From Peltaster fructicola (taxonomy: Eukaryota; Ascomycota; Dothideomycetes): a stretch of DNA of 64,000 nucleotides. Positions 33,214 through 44,116 of this stretch are shown here, in pieces (position 1 is the stretch's first letter; each line of letters starts with the position of its first letter). Location: NCBI GenBank assembly GCA_001592805.2, contig CP051142.1:3410001-3474000 (forward strand), in the 5' to 3' direction. Below the pieces are notes generated by a model. That model was not told the DNA's origin. It was given only the letters and a program-made list of their open reading frames with translations, and did not search any database. The position numbers and the translations under genes are program-made.

Positions 33214-34299
33214 TCATGCATCTGCTTCATCCTGAGCAGAACCCTTCTTATCTCGCTCATCTATGCGCTTCTGAGTAGCTGCCTTAGCATCAGATATCCA
33301 TGTATCGTAGCTGCCATCGTCCAGCTTGCTCTTTGTGACTCCCTTCATGAGTTCTCCAACAAAGCCCACGAAGTTGTGTCTCCTCAGCGCATTTTCCCAC
33401 CGCCATTGCGATCGCTTCATCTCTTCTCTGGCCAGTGCCTCATGGTCCCCGGCCTCTCTTGCACGCTTCCTCAGGTCTTCACAGACAGCTAGAAGATTGA
33501 ATCGTATCTCGGTCTGTGGATATCGCTCGATTCTTCGTTGCAGCACTGGCACCACTGTATCTGCAAGTATCTCTCGAGGACACGCACCTCGATCACCATG
33601 TCTGATAGGCGCTGGCTGTAAGCCATCTAATTCGTAGAGTGTGTTGTTTATTGAGGTGTAGGCTATAAAGTGGTAGACGTCGTCGTCCTCTGTGGCTAGC
33701 TTGGTCTCGTCTGATACGAAGGGCGACGATCGCGCGAAGGAGTTGTGCGTTTCCCGAATGAGGTCTGAATTGCTGAGCGCCTCTCCGCGCAACTACAAAC
33801 GCGTCAGTATCGTCTAGACTCTCGCTGAAACACTCACATCGGCCGGGAATGCTGAGGTGAAGTCTTTGAAGTCCTGCAAGTTTGGACCTATTTGAACCAA
33901 ATCTGAATGCTCAGCCTGGTTCAACAACACCGACAGTAGAGCTTGTGTTCCACATGCATTCTGTATCGTTTGTGCTGCGAACCACAGCGGGTGTTCGTCT
34001 TCGGCCGTCTCTTCCAAAGCTTCATAGTCAAACTCGCCGTCGCGAGGCTTGTCTGAGCGTTGCTCACCGGTGGGATACTTGAATAGAAAGATCACACCGA
34101 TCGGGTTGAGCGCCTCGAGCGACTCCGCGTCAAGCGATATGAGTTCCTCGAATTGTACATTTTGCACACCTAGCGATTCGATCAGGTATGTGAAGACGCC
34201 CTTTTCGTGTGAGCGATGCGTTCGGAGACGAGTGAACCAATACCTATGAGGTAGGAGAGACACACTGCATCAGACTCGATCGTGTTCCAGCCGCCAGAC
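33214..34299 (-). CDS. Ubiquitin C-terminal hydrolase, UCH37/UCHL5 type
   Basis: Exons 34299-34264, 34200-33838 and 33792-33214 give 325 residues. Exon 1 encodes MSGGWNTIESDA and joins GVFTYLIESLGVQ, matching the conserved UCH start (W-x-x-IESDPGVFT). The catalytic Cys is in NACGTQALLSVLLNQ (about 95), His in VYHFIAY (about 173) and Asp in YELDGLQPAPI. The C-terminal ULD helix (RRHNFVGFVGELMKG) is the part that binds proteasome Rpn13 or Ino80-type complexes. It trims ubiquitin chains on the proteasome. The first intron is 63 bp with acceptor aaaag; a nearer AG would give an intron of only 24 bp. Confidence 0.95.
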
Positions 34300-34525
34300 A
34301 TGCTTCAGGATCGTGTGGAAAGAGTGTGATGAGGCTTAAACATGTGATGACCACGCACGTGTGGCTAGAGACTACCGCGAAGCTTGGACCAACTGTCGTC
34401 ATGAGAACCAAGCTTGACGCCAGAAAACCAGCATGAGATACACTCGCTCGTCCAGCAATACAAATCGCCATTCCCATTGGATCTGAATAACCTATACTGC
34501 ATTCCTGAGATATCGACTCGACATC
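34300..34525. promoter_or_regulatory. Bidirectional promoter region, UCH37 and OM14-like genes
   Basis: Only 226 bp separate two divergent start codons, so both promoters must lie in or near this stretch. No specific site was recognised. Confidence 0.4.
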
Positions 34526-35310
34526 ATGGCTAGCTACGCTGAGATCGCAAGCCACGGCCCGAAGCAGACTGATGAAGAGGTGAGTATGCGACTGCTCGCG
34601 TGCTGATCTTGCTAACCATCTGGCAGAAGTAATGGCTTTTCGGAGAGACAATCTTTCAAGACTGACATAACAAGGATCCCTCCTCATGTTCCGGAGATCG
34701 CACACGAGGACAGCTCCGTCCACTCACTAGACTCCCACGGCTCAATCAACGTCTCGAATCCTGTGCCAAGCTATGCTGAGCAGGGCAAGCAGGCCGAGGA
34801 TGAAGCTCGAAAGACCGAACAGAAGGCTGCACAGTCAGCTAAGCAATCTGCTGATAAGGCAAGCGACAGCGTCAAGGATACCAGCAAGGCTGCAGGAAAC
34901 AAGATCGATGAGTATGAGCGTGAAGGTCAGAAGGCCTACAACGACGTCAAGAAAGAGGTGAAGAAGGACTACAACAAGGTGAAGAAGGAGGCTGGTGTGC
35001 AGCAGGAGAAGGCCAAGAAGTCTGCTAAGCATGCTGAGAGGTGGGCAGAGGAGAACAGGAACAACCCGGTGGTTGTGGGTAACGCTGTTGTTGTCACAGC
35101 CCTTGCTGGTCTCATCGGCTTTGGTGCATACCGCAAGTATATCGCTGGAGAGCTAAACTGGAAGGTCGCTGGCACCTGGGCTGGTGTCGTTGGTTTGTTC
35201 GCTGTTGGCGACTATTACGTGAGCTCGTAAGTCTTGGGAAGACAATGTGTGGCGTCATGCTAATCAAACATAGATGGTTGTTCAAGAACAAGTATCCCCC
35301 AAAGAACTAA
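34526..35310 (+). CDS. OM14-like mitochondrial outer-membrane-type protein (fungal)
   Basis: Exon 1 (34526-34579) encodes MASYAEIASHGPKQTDEE. The second exon ends at 35226 and the last is 35274-35310 (WLFKNKYPPKN). The second exon must begin in the frame that reads TRIPPHVPEIAHED; phase allows an acceptor at 34645 or 34660 (223 or 218 residues). The nearest good AG, 34626 after a CTAAC branch site, would lead at once to a stop. After a Lys/Glu/Ala-rich amphipathic coiled region (KKEVKKDYNKVKKEAG) come two or three hydrophobic segments (VVVTALAGLIGFGAYRKYI, WKVAGTWAGVVGLFAVGDYY). I associate this C-terminus with yeast Om14-like proteins; that link is tentative. Confidence 0.75.
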
Positions 35311-35399
35311 AGCCGTAGTGTAATTGGTGTTATAGATACCTCAGTCTCTGTATTCTACTCTACTCTATACCACGATGCAAAGGATCGGTGCACGTCTTA

Positions 35400-36305
35400 T
35401 CAATCGGAAGACTTGTCCTGCTCGATGTATAGCTGTGCGGGTCTTCTCCTCTCGCCTAGCTGTCGACGTTCTTTTCTCTCACCGGGCAGGTGTCGTCTCC
35501 TGCTGCGAGCAGAGATACGGCGTGTGATCTGATCCAAGTGGTACCGCTCCATACTGATTAGGTATGATTTCACGATTGCTCCCTTCGCTTCCAACTCCAC
35601 CAAGGTGTCATACAAAGCATCATATATGGTCGTCTGAGCCGAGTTCTGTTGATCCGTGCTAGTCCGGTCGTCTAGCTGTTGGTTCAGATGTGTTCTTGCA
35701 TCTACCCAACTCATCACTACAGCGATCGTTCTCTCCTGGCCGACAGTGTCGAGCGGTGTGATGCCGGAACTCACCCTGGTCGTGTGCTCCATGTCACTGT
35801 TGACACTAGGGATGATAGTCTTCTCCAATTTGTCAACCGTGAACAACAGCTCAGGACATATGATCTGCCGATCCCCTTGGAGAATGGTGAGATCCATCTT
35901 GTGGCGTCTGCTCAGATGAGCGTCAGTGAAGCCCAGCACGATATCATACGATTGTGGTGGTGATGTGAGCATGGTCTCCAACGCATCATATGCTTCGTGT
36001 GTTCTTTGTGGCGCAGAGGCGCTGGACCATTCTTCACTCAGAGTCAGTCCAGTACGGTCGGTTGCCACCTATTCCTACCTATCAACACCACAAGACGAAA
36101 TGGATGTCTCAGTTCATGACCCCAGTGGAGAGAGTGGCTCTCGCTGACTAGCTCTCTGAGTGTATCTTGCCATTCTGGTCGATCTTCCAGCTGACTGCCG
36201 GGAAATGGCTCAAGCAGTGTGAAGGTGTAACGGTATGAGTGAGCGGTACCCTCACCTTGCAAAGTCATACTTGTTCAGGAACACAAGAGAGTGTTGAGCG
36301 GCCAT
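35400..36305 (-). CDS. Uncharacterised protein
   Basis: My model has exons 36305-36256, 36194-36069 and 36021-35400 (introns of 61 and 47 bp), giving 265 residues: MAAQHSLVFLNKYDFA, then QLEDRPEWQDTLRELV, GHELRHPFRLVVLIGRN, then APQRTHEAYDALETML and DIVLGFTDAHLSRRHKMDL. The C-terminus is very basic (RRISARSRRRHL, RKERRQLGERRRP). The second intron's donor (gtggca) is weak, so that junction is uncertain. No family recognised. The middle region repeats the idea of a hydrophobic strand (LVVLIG, IVLGFTD), suggesting a small alpha/beta domain. It is convergent with the OM14-like gene. Confidence 0.6.
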
Positions 36306-36623
36306 GAGAGGTTCATCGCTCGTCAGGCGGCCTTCTTGACGCATGGCTGAGATCCTCTGCGAGTTCGATCTGCGAGTGATCCTTATGCTCCGCATGTGCG
36401 AGGTGCGAGGCTGTGTCGTAGTTGTCTAGAATCGGCTTTTGGTTCATCTCGCATAGGAAGCTTGCCCAAGCTGGGATCGCGGCGGCGCAAAAGAAACTCT
36501 TCCGGCCACAGCTTGCTTTGATAGCACCATCCGCATCACATCCACCAACCGTTCACACGATAACACCACCCTTGCTCAGGCGTCTTACATAGCTTCACCA
36601 CCGACTACATCGAAGCTACGACT
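36306..36623. promoter_or_regulatory. Divergent promoter region of the orphan and IDH2
   Basis: 318 bp between two divergent starts. The part close to IDH2 has CA-rich and pyrimidine-rich stretches typical of fungal leaders. No defined site was recognised. Confidence 0.4.
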
Positions 36624-37869
36624 ATGCTTGCGCGCCAAGCATTCAGGGCGACGCGCCTGGCCACAACTCGTCAGGCATTCTGCAGGACAACAAGCGCGCA
36701 GCTTAGTCGAAGCTATGCTTCGGTGACGCAAGAAGCCAAAGTCGCCAAATTCCCTGGACAAAAGCAGGCAGACGGCAAGTATGTCGTCTCGCTGATCGAG
36801 GGAGATGGCATTGGTCCAGAGATTTCACAGTCGGTCAAGGACATCTTCGCTGCTGCAGATGCTCCAATCGTGAGTTCGTGAGGCAGATTATATGAGCATG
36901 ACCTGACAGTGATGTAGACGTGGGAGCCAGTCGATGTCAACCCAATCCTCAAGGACGGCAAGACCGCTATTCCAGACGCCGCCATTGAGTCTATCCGAAA
37001 GAACTTCGTTGCGCTGAAAGGACCACTTGCAACTCCAGTCGGAAAGGGTCACGTCAGTCTTAACCTCACCCTTCGAAGGACGTTTAATCTGTTCGCAAAC
37101 GTACGACCGTGTAAGAGCATTCAGGGATACAAAACGCCATATGACAACGTGGACACCGTCCTGATCCGAGAGAACACAGAGGGAGAATACAGTGGTATTG
37201 AGCACGTCGTGGTTGATGGTGTCGTGCAGAGCATCAAGCTTATCACAAAGGAGGCCTCCGAGCGAGTCCTTCGCTTTGCCTTCCAATACGCACAGGACGT
37301 CGGCAAGCTTAAGGTCAGAGCTGTACACAAGGCCACCATCATGAAGATGTCTGATGGTCTTTTCCTGAATCTGGCACGAGAGATTTCCAAGGACTACCCG
37401 AATGTTGAGTTCGATGCTGAGCTGCTGGATAACGCTTGCTTGAAGATCGTCTCGGATCCTACACCATACAACGACAAGGTCTTGGTCATGCCCAACTTGT
37501 ACGGTGACATTCTGTCCGATATGTGCGCTGGTCTGATCGGAGGTCTCGGTTTGACACCATCAGGCAACATCGGCGACGAGTGCTCCATCTTCGAGGCTGT
37601 CCACGGAAGTGCTCCAGATATCGCAGGCAAAGGACTTGCCAACCCAACCGCGCTACTTCTTTCTAGCATCATGATGTTGCAGCACATGGGCCTCACATCG
37701 CACGCCGACAGGATACAGAGCGCAATCTTCAAGACGCTTGCAGAGGGAAAGGTGAGCAAACTCGAGTGCTGTGGGACCTACCGCTGACAAGTCACAGACA
37801 ATCACTGGAGATCTTGGAGGAAAGGCCAAGACTCACGAGTACGCTGAGGCCGTCATTAAGAACTTGTAG
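36624..37869 (+). CDS. IDH2: NAD-dependent isocitrate dehydrogenase subunit 2, mitochondrial
   Basis: Exons 36624-36869, 36918-37751 and 37798-37869 give 383 residues. A mitochondrial presequence opens it ([19 protein letters not shown]). The beta-decarboxylating dehydrogenase marks are [27 protein letters not shown] (substrate arginines), [13 protein letters not shown], and the metal-binding signature around [17 protein letters not shown]. The sequence from [20 protein letters not shown] to [20 protein letters not shown] closely follows yeast Idh2, the catalytic subunit, rather than regulatory Idh1. It converts isocitrate to 2-oxoglutarate in the TCA cycle as an Idh1-Idh2 octamer. Confidence 0.96.
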
Positions 37870-37962
37870 ATTTGATGTACTAGAGCAGCATATGCATCCA
37901 TGAGCGCTTATCAACCTTTCTCGCTGTTCATTGCCAGAGGATGAGCAGACGTCGATCGACTC

Positions 37963-39242
37963 TCAATCTTTTTTACTATCTACTGACTGTTTACTGTAGG
38001 CCGGAGCAGGCTGCGACATAATCGTTGGCAGGTACGTCTGCAGCTGCCTTGTCCTGACCTTCAACCAGAAGTACCATACACCTATCGTCATTGCTGTCAA
38101 TGGCGTGGCTACAGCGAAGTAGATCCACACCCAAGGGCTGACAAGTGACTCTCCATCAGCAGGGTTCCAGTTCCATACGGTCATTGAGAAGAAGCTCGCC
38201 ACCGCAGTGCCTGGCAGGAAGAGCATGGTCAGAATGGCGATCGTTCTCATCGATGCGCTGTCGTTCATAGTAGCCTCCGCAATCTTCTGTGTCGACTCGG
38301 CGATTTGCAGACTCTGCAGGCGCGTCTGCTGGATGATGTTGTCGTTGATGGCCGTACGAGCACTCTCTATCCGTCTGGGCAACACGGCCAGCTCTGCTCG
38401 TCTGAGCTGGATCGCAGCTTTGCAGGCGCCAGTGCAGGCCACTCGCCTTTCTCAGCCCACCTCGACTTTGCTGCAACGACTTCGATGGCAGCGATGATGA
38501 GACTCTCAAACTCGGAACGTCTTTCGAGGTTCATGACCATATCGGAACACAAATGGAGAGTACGCTGCAGTGTGAAGAAGTCTTGCACGTAAGGACTTGC
38601 AAGGGCTTGCTCGACGTCTCGCAGACGCTGGAGTGTTCGCGTGATTTCGCTTGCGAGCCATGCTGAGTGGACTCTGAGAATTGCTGATGGTATGCCCACA
38701 ATCTGCATGCCGTCGCTACGCCAGCCTGAGTAGAGTCGCTCACCTGGCATCATCTGGATTGGGTCGAACGCAGCATGGTCATAGGTGTAGATACCCTTGC
38801 AGATATGACCTCTGCGGGCTATCGCCAGCGAGACGAAAGGGAAACCATCATTTGGCGTCTGTACGACAAATCGAATTGGGTTCTCAGTGAGTGCTGCGCA
38901 GGCTCCGGACTGCATGCGGGACCAATCTGTGTAAACATGACTGTCCCATATTGCCTCGTCAACGATCTTTTTGGAGAAGGGAATGTCAAAGCCTGATTGT
39001 ACTGCATCAGACGAGATCCTGTGTGCTAAAAGCTTGATGCTAGGAGCCTCCACGTCTTCTGGATATGTTTCGAACCACTCTGATGCGGTAGTTGTGGTCA
39101 AGCGCTTCTCAATTGGTGATTCTGGATTAGAACCGTCGGTGATGCTGAAGACGATGCCATCGTAAAGCTTGTCGTCGGACGATGTGCTTTCTGTGGCGAT
39201 CGCGACAGCGAGCTCTTTCTCAAGCACATCCTTGCCCGGCAT
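37963..39242 (-). CDS. CorA-like fungal membrane protein
   Basis: Exons 39242-38461 and 38401-37963 give 406 residues if a 59-bp intron (donor gtgggc, acceptor ctcag) is accepted; the two frames do not otherwise join. A long cytosolic helical domain ends in SLQIAESTQKIAEATMNDS, followed by two transmembrane helices (TIAILTMLFLPGTAVASFFSM and WVWIYFAVATPLTAMTIGVWYF). This is the CorA-like architecture common in filamentous fungi. The Gly-Met-Asn motif of true Mg2+ channels is absent after helix 1 (SFFSMTVWNW instead), so ion transport is doubtful. It is convergent with IDH2. A one-base indel is the alternative to the weak intron. Confidence 0.8.
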
Positions 39243-39524
39243 GATTAATAGGGTTCTTGTCGTCAGTGATCACCTACCGCACGTGTCCTGCGATATACTG
39301 ATGGGCGGCCTCGCGCTATGGTCGATCATCACTCACGAGCCCCTATCAGGAGTTGTTTGCACGCCGTGTGGCGCATTTCAGCCTTCGCGCTGATTTGATC
39401 AATGCACACGATCACGATCCGTACTATAAGTGAGCACTCTTCCCAGGTCTGTGGTGAAGCATCGGTAGCACAGAGTGATCTTAGCCTCGAGATTCATATT
39501 GAGCCAAGAATGAGAGCATCCTGA

Positions 39525-40384
39525 CTAGCTAGATGACGATAACAAAAGAGGGATGAGGAGAGCTGCGACCACAGCCACACCGATACCAAGATTGAGAACA
39601 GCACGTTTCATGCTCTTGTTGACAAATGCTGCAACAACTTCCTTGACAGCATCGCCCTCATTCACGCTCGGAAATGGTACCTCTGGCTTGTCAACTTGCA
39701 GAAATTCGCAGAGAGGCTGCCATCCGTCCTTGAGCTTGAAGCAGAGCAGGCGTTCAGGTGGCGTCACAAGGCGCACGAGAGCGTTGTGATCACGGTAGAC
39801 TTGCAGTGCATTCTTCTGCATCTCACTTTTGGTCGTGCTGTGGAAGTAGCCATCGGAGTGTGCAAACAGTCGTGTCCAGAGCTCGTGTATAGGTCGCATA
39901 AGCTTATGGTCGAGCATTGAGATGATTCCAGTGACTGGTGCATTGTCGAAATAGGTCTGTATTACCCCAGTGTCGAAGCTCTGATACCAGGCCTGTTCGT
40001 CACGTTCGACGAGAATCACTTTGGCTTGTGGATAAGCCTCGATGAGCTCTTGTGCGAAGCAAACGGCTGGCATGTCAGTGACGGCTGTGTAGCCTTCGAG
40101 CAGTTCGTCCCATGTATGACGCTGTAGAGCAGTCTTGTCGCACTTTGCTTTGGCGTCCCATGCGGCTAGCCACTTGACACACTGCTCGGGATGAGTATAA
40201 AGCTCGTAGGCATGATGGACACGCTGGTGACCCAGTATATGAAGGGCTTCCTTCATCGCTATCGACTTGTTGTGAGCTTGTGTACGTTAACAGCCATTGA
40301 GCGATACTCACACGCAGTACCTGTCCTCGACATACCGAGCGAGAGGACCTGCATACCACTGTGTTGCTGTTTTGTGTCTGCCAT
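39525..40384 (-). CDS. Fungal sulfotransferase-family protein with C-terminal membrane anchor
   Basis: Exons 40384-40312 and 40258-39525 (53-bp intron) give 268 residues. Splicing creates the 5'-phosphosulfate loop VLSLGMSRTGTASMKEAL. The core continues with YTAVTDMPAVCFAQELIEAYPQ and KVILVERDEQAWYQSF (strand and Arg of the PAPS 3'-phosphate site). The C-terminus has one transmembrane helix (VLNLGIGVAVVAALLIPLLL), so it looks tail-anchored, facing the cytosol. This is the fungal Sulfotransfer_4-like family, common in secondary metabolism and symbiosis-related gene sets. The acceptor is unknown. It is divergent from SEC5. Confidence 0.88.
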
Positions 40385-40874
40385 GGTTGCTATTGTACTG
40401 ATGTCGTAGCCTAACGTTAGATGGGAGATGTCAAGCTGTTTGATCGGAGTAAAAGAAAGGAGGGAAGACAGAGCAACGCATGAAGTACTTGCAATGGAGG
40501 GATCGCTTGTAGGCCGGAGGAACAGTGCTGCTGACGAGATATGGCAGATGTAGTGCGTGGTGCTCGACTTTACGAGATATGGGGGCCAATGCTATACGGC
40601 ACCCACATGCTCTTGTCGGACATCCACCTTACCACGAGCGCCAGCATGAAGGGTAGCACTGTAAGTGCTGTACTCATCAGCCAGTAACCACATGTCTCAA
40701 ATCTGATCACCATCGTTGGAGAATGCGGCGTTGTTGGAGGAGAGGACAAAGCAATCGATGGTGGAGAGAAGATCCACGACTGCGGCTCTGCTTCGACTAG
40801 CGCGATATGTTGCGAACGAGCTCACCTTGCATCCTACCCTTGCGCGACATACACACTTAAACGACTCAGTCGTC
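40385..40874. promoter_or_regulatory. Divergent upstream region of sulfotransferase and SEC5
   Basis: 490 bp. The frame of SEC5 is open upstream to 40716, with an in-frame ATG at 40758, so a longer SEC5 N-terminus is possible. Confidence 0.4.
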
Positions 40875-43800
40875 ATGCCCATCACGGCCGAGAAGGAGCG
40901 CGAGTTGCTCAGCCGCTACCACCTCAACACTACGAACCCTACAGAATGGCCCAGCGAGCACAACGACGAAAACGAGGAGACCGATTCCGAGGACGAGGCC
41001 GTGTTAAAGCGACCAGTGCAACCACAACACAAGCCAAGACCGTCAATCTCGTCCTCGCAGTCGGTCTCGAAGTACCATAAGATCGGACGGCATGCTTCTG
41101 GCCGTGTCACGAGCTTCATAGGCACACAAAAGACGGTCAATGGCGAGGATAGTCTGGTGCAGAAGGACGAGCGTGATCCTCTGGGCAAGCACCACAGTGT
41201 GATCGCGGAGTTGAGGCGCCGAGGCCTTCCAGTCGACGACGTCAAACTGCGTAACCGATTCATGCTCTCGAGCACGAGTTTCTCTCCTCAGCTCTTCATC
41301 GCAAATGTCCATCAGGATGCCAGCACTGAGGATCTGCTTCGTGGTCTGGAGTTCTTGAGCAGAAGCATCGATGAGAAGTCTGCGAGCCTGAAGGTATTGG
41401 TGGAAAGCAATTTCGAGAAGTTTGTACGAGCAAAGTCCACCATCGACAATGTCTACACGGAGATGCGATCACATGGCGGGCCCGAGCCAGTCGGCGAGAC
41501 ACTCAAGATTCCACATACGAGGCATTCGAGCAGGAACACGACTCACTTCCGGAATACCAGCAACTCCTTCATACCGAATGCGAAAGTCATGGGTGACAAG
41601 AAGAAGACGGCACTGACAAAGGAGACCGAGTACGGTGTGCAAGGCTTGAAGACTCCTCTGCTCGAGCTTGCTGTCAAGGCTGATGAGGTCTGGGGACCTG
41701 CTCTCGGTGGGCAAGAGAAAGAAGGAGGTTTGCGAATGATCATGTCGACAGTGGAACAGCATCGAGACATATACACACTGAACAAGAGCATTGACGAGGC
41801 TATACTCAAGAATGACTACGACAGTGTCATTGTCGGCTGGACGAGAGCGAAGAGATACGCAGACGAGGCTCGACAGATTGCTGTCATTGCAGAGACGAAT
41901 CAGGCTGAGCTTGGCGAGCAGGACGTGACTCAGATCTTGCTGACTGCACGTATGTGGCACGAGGCACAACAGCAGATTGAGGGCTTCAAGACCGAGACTT
42001 GGAAGAGATTGAAGTTGTCGCACAGCAAGCGTCTACACGTACCGAGAGACGACGCTGCACAAGATCTACACATGGAATTGATAGGCATTCTGCTGCAGCT
42101 GGGTGTCGACGAGAATCCCATCTGGAGCTGGCTCAGCAGTCGAGTGACCTATCTACGAGAGAGAGTCATACGATCGTTCGAGCGTTCAAGAGTCGAAATC
42201 GAGATTCTGCGGCGACGTTCAGCACAATTTGAACAGGAAGATCCGAAAGTGCTTGCAGGCTATCTTCGCGCCGCGAATGACAGTGACGGCCTTCTGAGTG
42301 CGAAGAAAGACTATACCAAGTACTTCGATAGTCCTGCCGTGCTCGTGTTCTGGGAGAACACCACCAGTGCGATGAACGCTTTGCTCTCGTTGAGTGATGG
42401 CATCCTCGGTGAGGTCGTCGAGTTCTGGGAAGCAGCTCGCGAGTTCATTGAAGGTAAAGCGCAGAAATCTTTCCCGACCGCTGTGTTTGCTGCCGGACTG
42501 GAGCATCTTTCACTCGAGCCTGACGAGGTTGAGAACGTCCAGGCAAGCGCAGTGGAGTTGGTCATGCTGGTCAGGGACAATATCTTCGCCTTCTTCTCAG
42601 ATCCGCCAGTGGCTGATCTGAGCTCCTTGTTCTCACCACTCCCACCTACACCTATCACTCCTGGCAGCGCTACGTCGATCACGAGGAGACTGTTCAATTT
42701 CGACCCAGCCAATGTACCGCCACCACCGACACCTAGTAAGGGGGATGTATGGGAGAAGTTCGCATTCTGGCCGCCTCACAGCAACTCTTTGTCGGGTTCA
42801 CACTACCTCTCACGCATACTGTCGCTGGTCGGCACAGCTGCAGCTGAGATGGCAAATCTGTCGGTGATACGAGCGCAACGCAACGGTTCAGAGAGCCTGA
42901 AAACGCTGGTGGGTACGGTCAGAGAACGCTGCATGCAAGCTGTCGTTGCCGCTTGGATCCCTGATGCTGAGCGATGCAAGTTCATGGAGATTTGGATTCG
43001 ACACCCTGAGCGGCGCGAACTGACTACCATGCCGGCTGCCTTCATAGCTTTCGAGGAACGTGTGCTTAGCGGCATGCAAAAGATAGCGTATATCCCTGAA
43101 GCTGCCAGCCTTGGGCGGAATGGTGAGGAGGTCATCGTGCCGCCGAGTGCAAAACTGCAGCAGACGATACGGAGTGCTTTTGTCACGAGTCTCTACAAGG
43201 CGCTCAGTGGAATGGTTGAAAATGCTGAGAAGCTCAAGCTAGAAGATCGTTCAGACGACCCTGATGGGATTACGGTCCCTGGTAGAGGTCTGCATGTCGA
43301 AGGCATTGAGAACTCTAGCATCGACTATGATAAGAGGGTGAGCTCGTGATGCGTCACATCAAGACCATTGCTAACACACGCAGAACATCCGCATGCTTAT
43401 GACGCTGTCTAATCTATCACATCTACGATCTGAGACCATACCACAGCTGATCTCCCAATTCGAATCACAATTCAGTGTGAAGCTCACTGAGGAAACCAAG
43501 ACCGTCAGAGATGTGTTGACACAGATCGATGCTCGACTATTCCAATCTTACGTCAAGCCAACGACAGACAAGATTCAGACGTTGATAACGAAAGGCATCA
43601 CAGACCCAAGCTGGCCACCACCAGGACGTCCTGACAACGCCCGACAGTACGTGTATGAAGCACTGCTTTCATTGGTATACGTGCATGCAGAGGTGTCGAC
43701 AACTGCTGCACCACTCACCAGTCAGATCTTGAGTTACATGCTGGAACAAGCTGGTGTTGCATTGATTGCAGCCTTCAAAGCAAGACCACGGTATGCATTA

Positions 43801-44079
43801 CCAGCCTTGATGCAGGCGACGTTGGATGTCGAATTTCTTGCACAGACACTCAACAACTACACTACGGATCGTGCGAGCGAAATCCAGAGCCAGATCTACC
43901 TTGTGCTAGACGAACGAACTGAGCAAGACGCAAGAGCTAGACTCGAAGGTGAACTACCAGAGATGCGAAACGTGTTGAAAAGGCTTCGCGAAGGCACGAA
44001 AGGTCAGTTTGGTTGCTTCAGAAGAGAAAAGCGAGGTCGAGAAGGCAAGGCTGGAAGTGCTGGCGGTAGTGCTAGGTGA
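40875..44079 (+). CDS. SEC5: Exocyst complex component SEC5
   Basis: Exons 40875-43337 and 43384-44079 around a 46-bp intron give 1052 residues. I chose this ATG because MPITAEKERELLSRYHLNT and PTEWPSE match the conserved start of fungal Sec5; an upstream in-frame ATG (40758) is the alternative. An acidic N-terminal patch follows, then FSPQLFIANVHQDASTEDLLRGLEFL and the long helical rods of a CATCHR tethering protein (VLVESNFEKFVRAKSTIDNVYTEM is the exocyst-core signature). The exocyst tethers secretory vesicles at growing tips before fusion; Sec5 binds Sec3/Sec6-type partners and Rho/Ral-type GTPases. It is convergent with BST1, 37 bp between stops. Confidence 0.94.
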
Positions 44080-44116
44080 TGATTACACTCTGCTATGAAG
44101 GAACGCTACTGCAACA

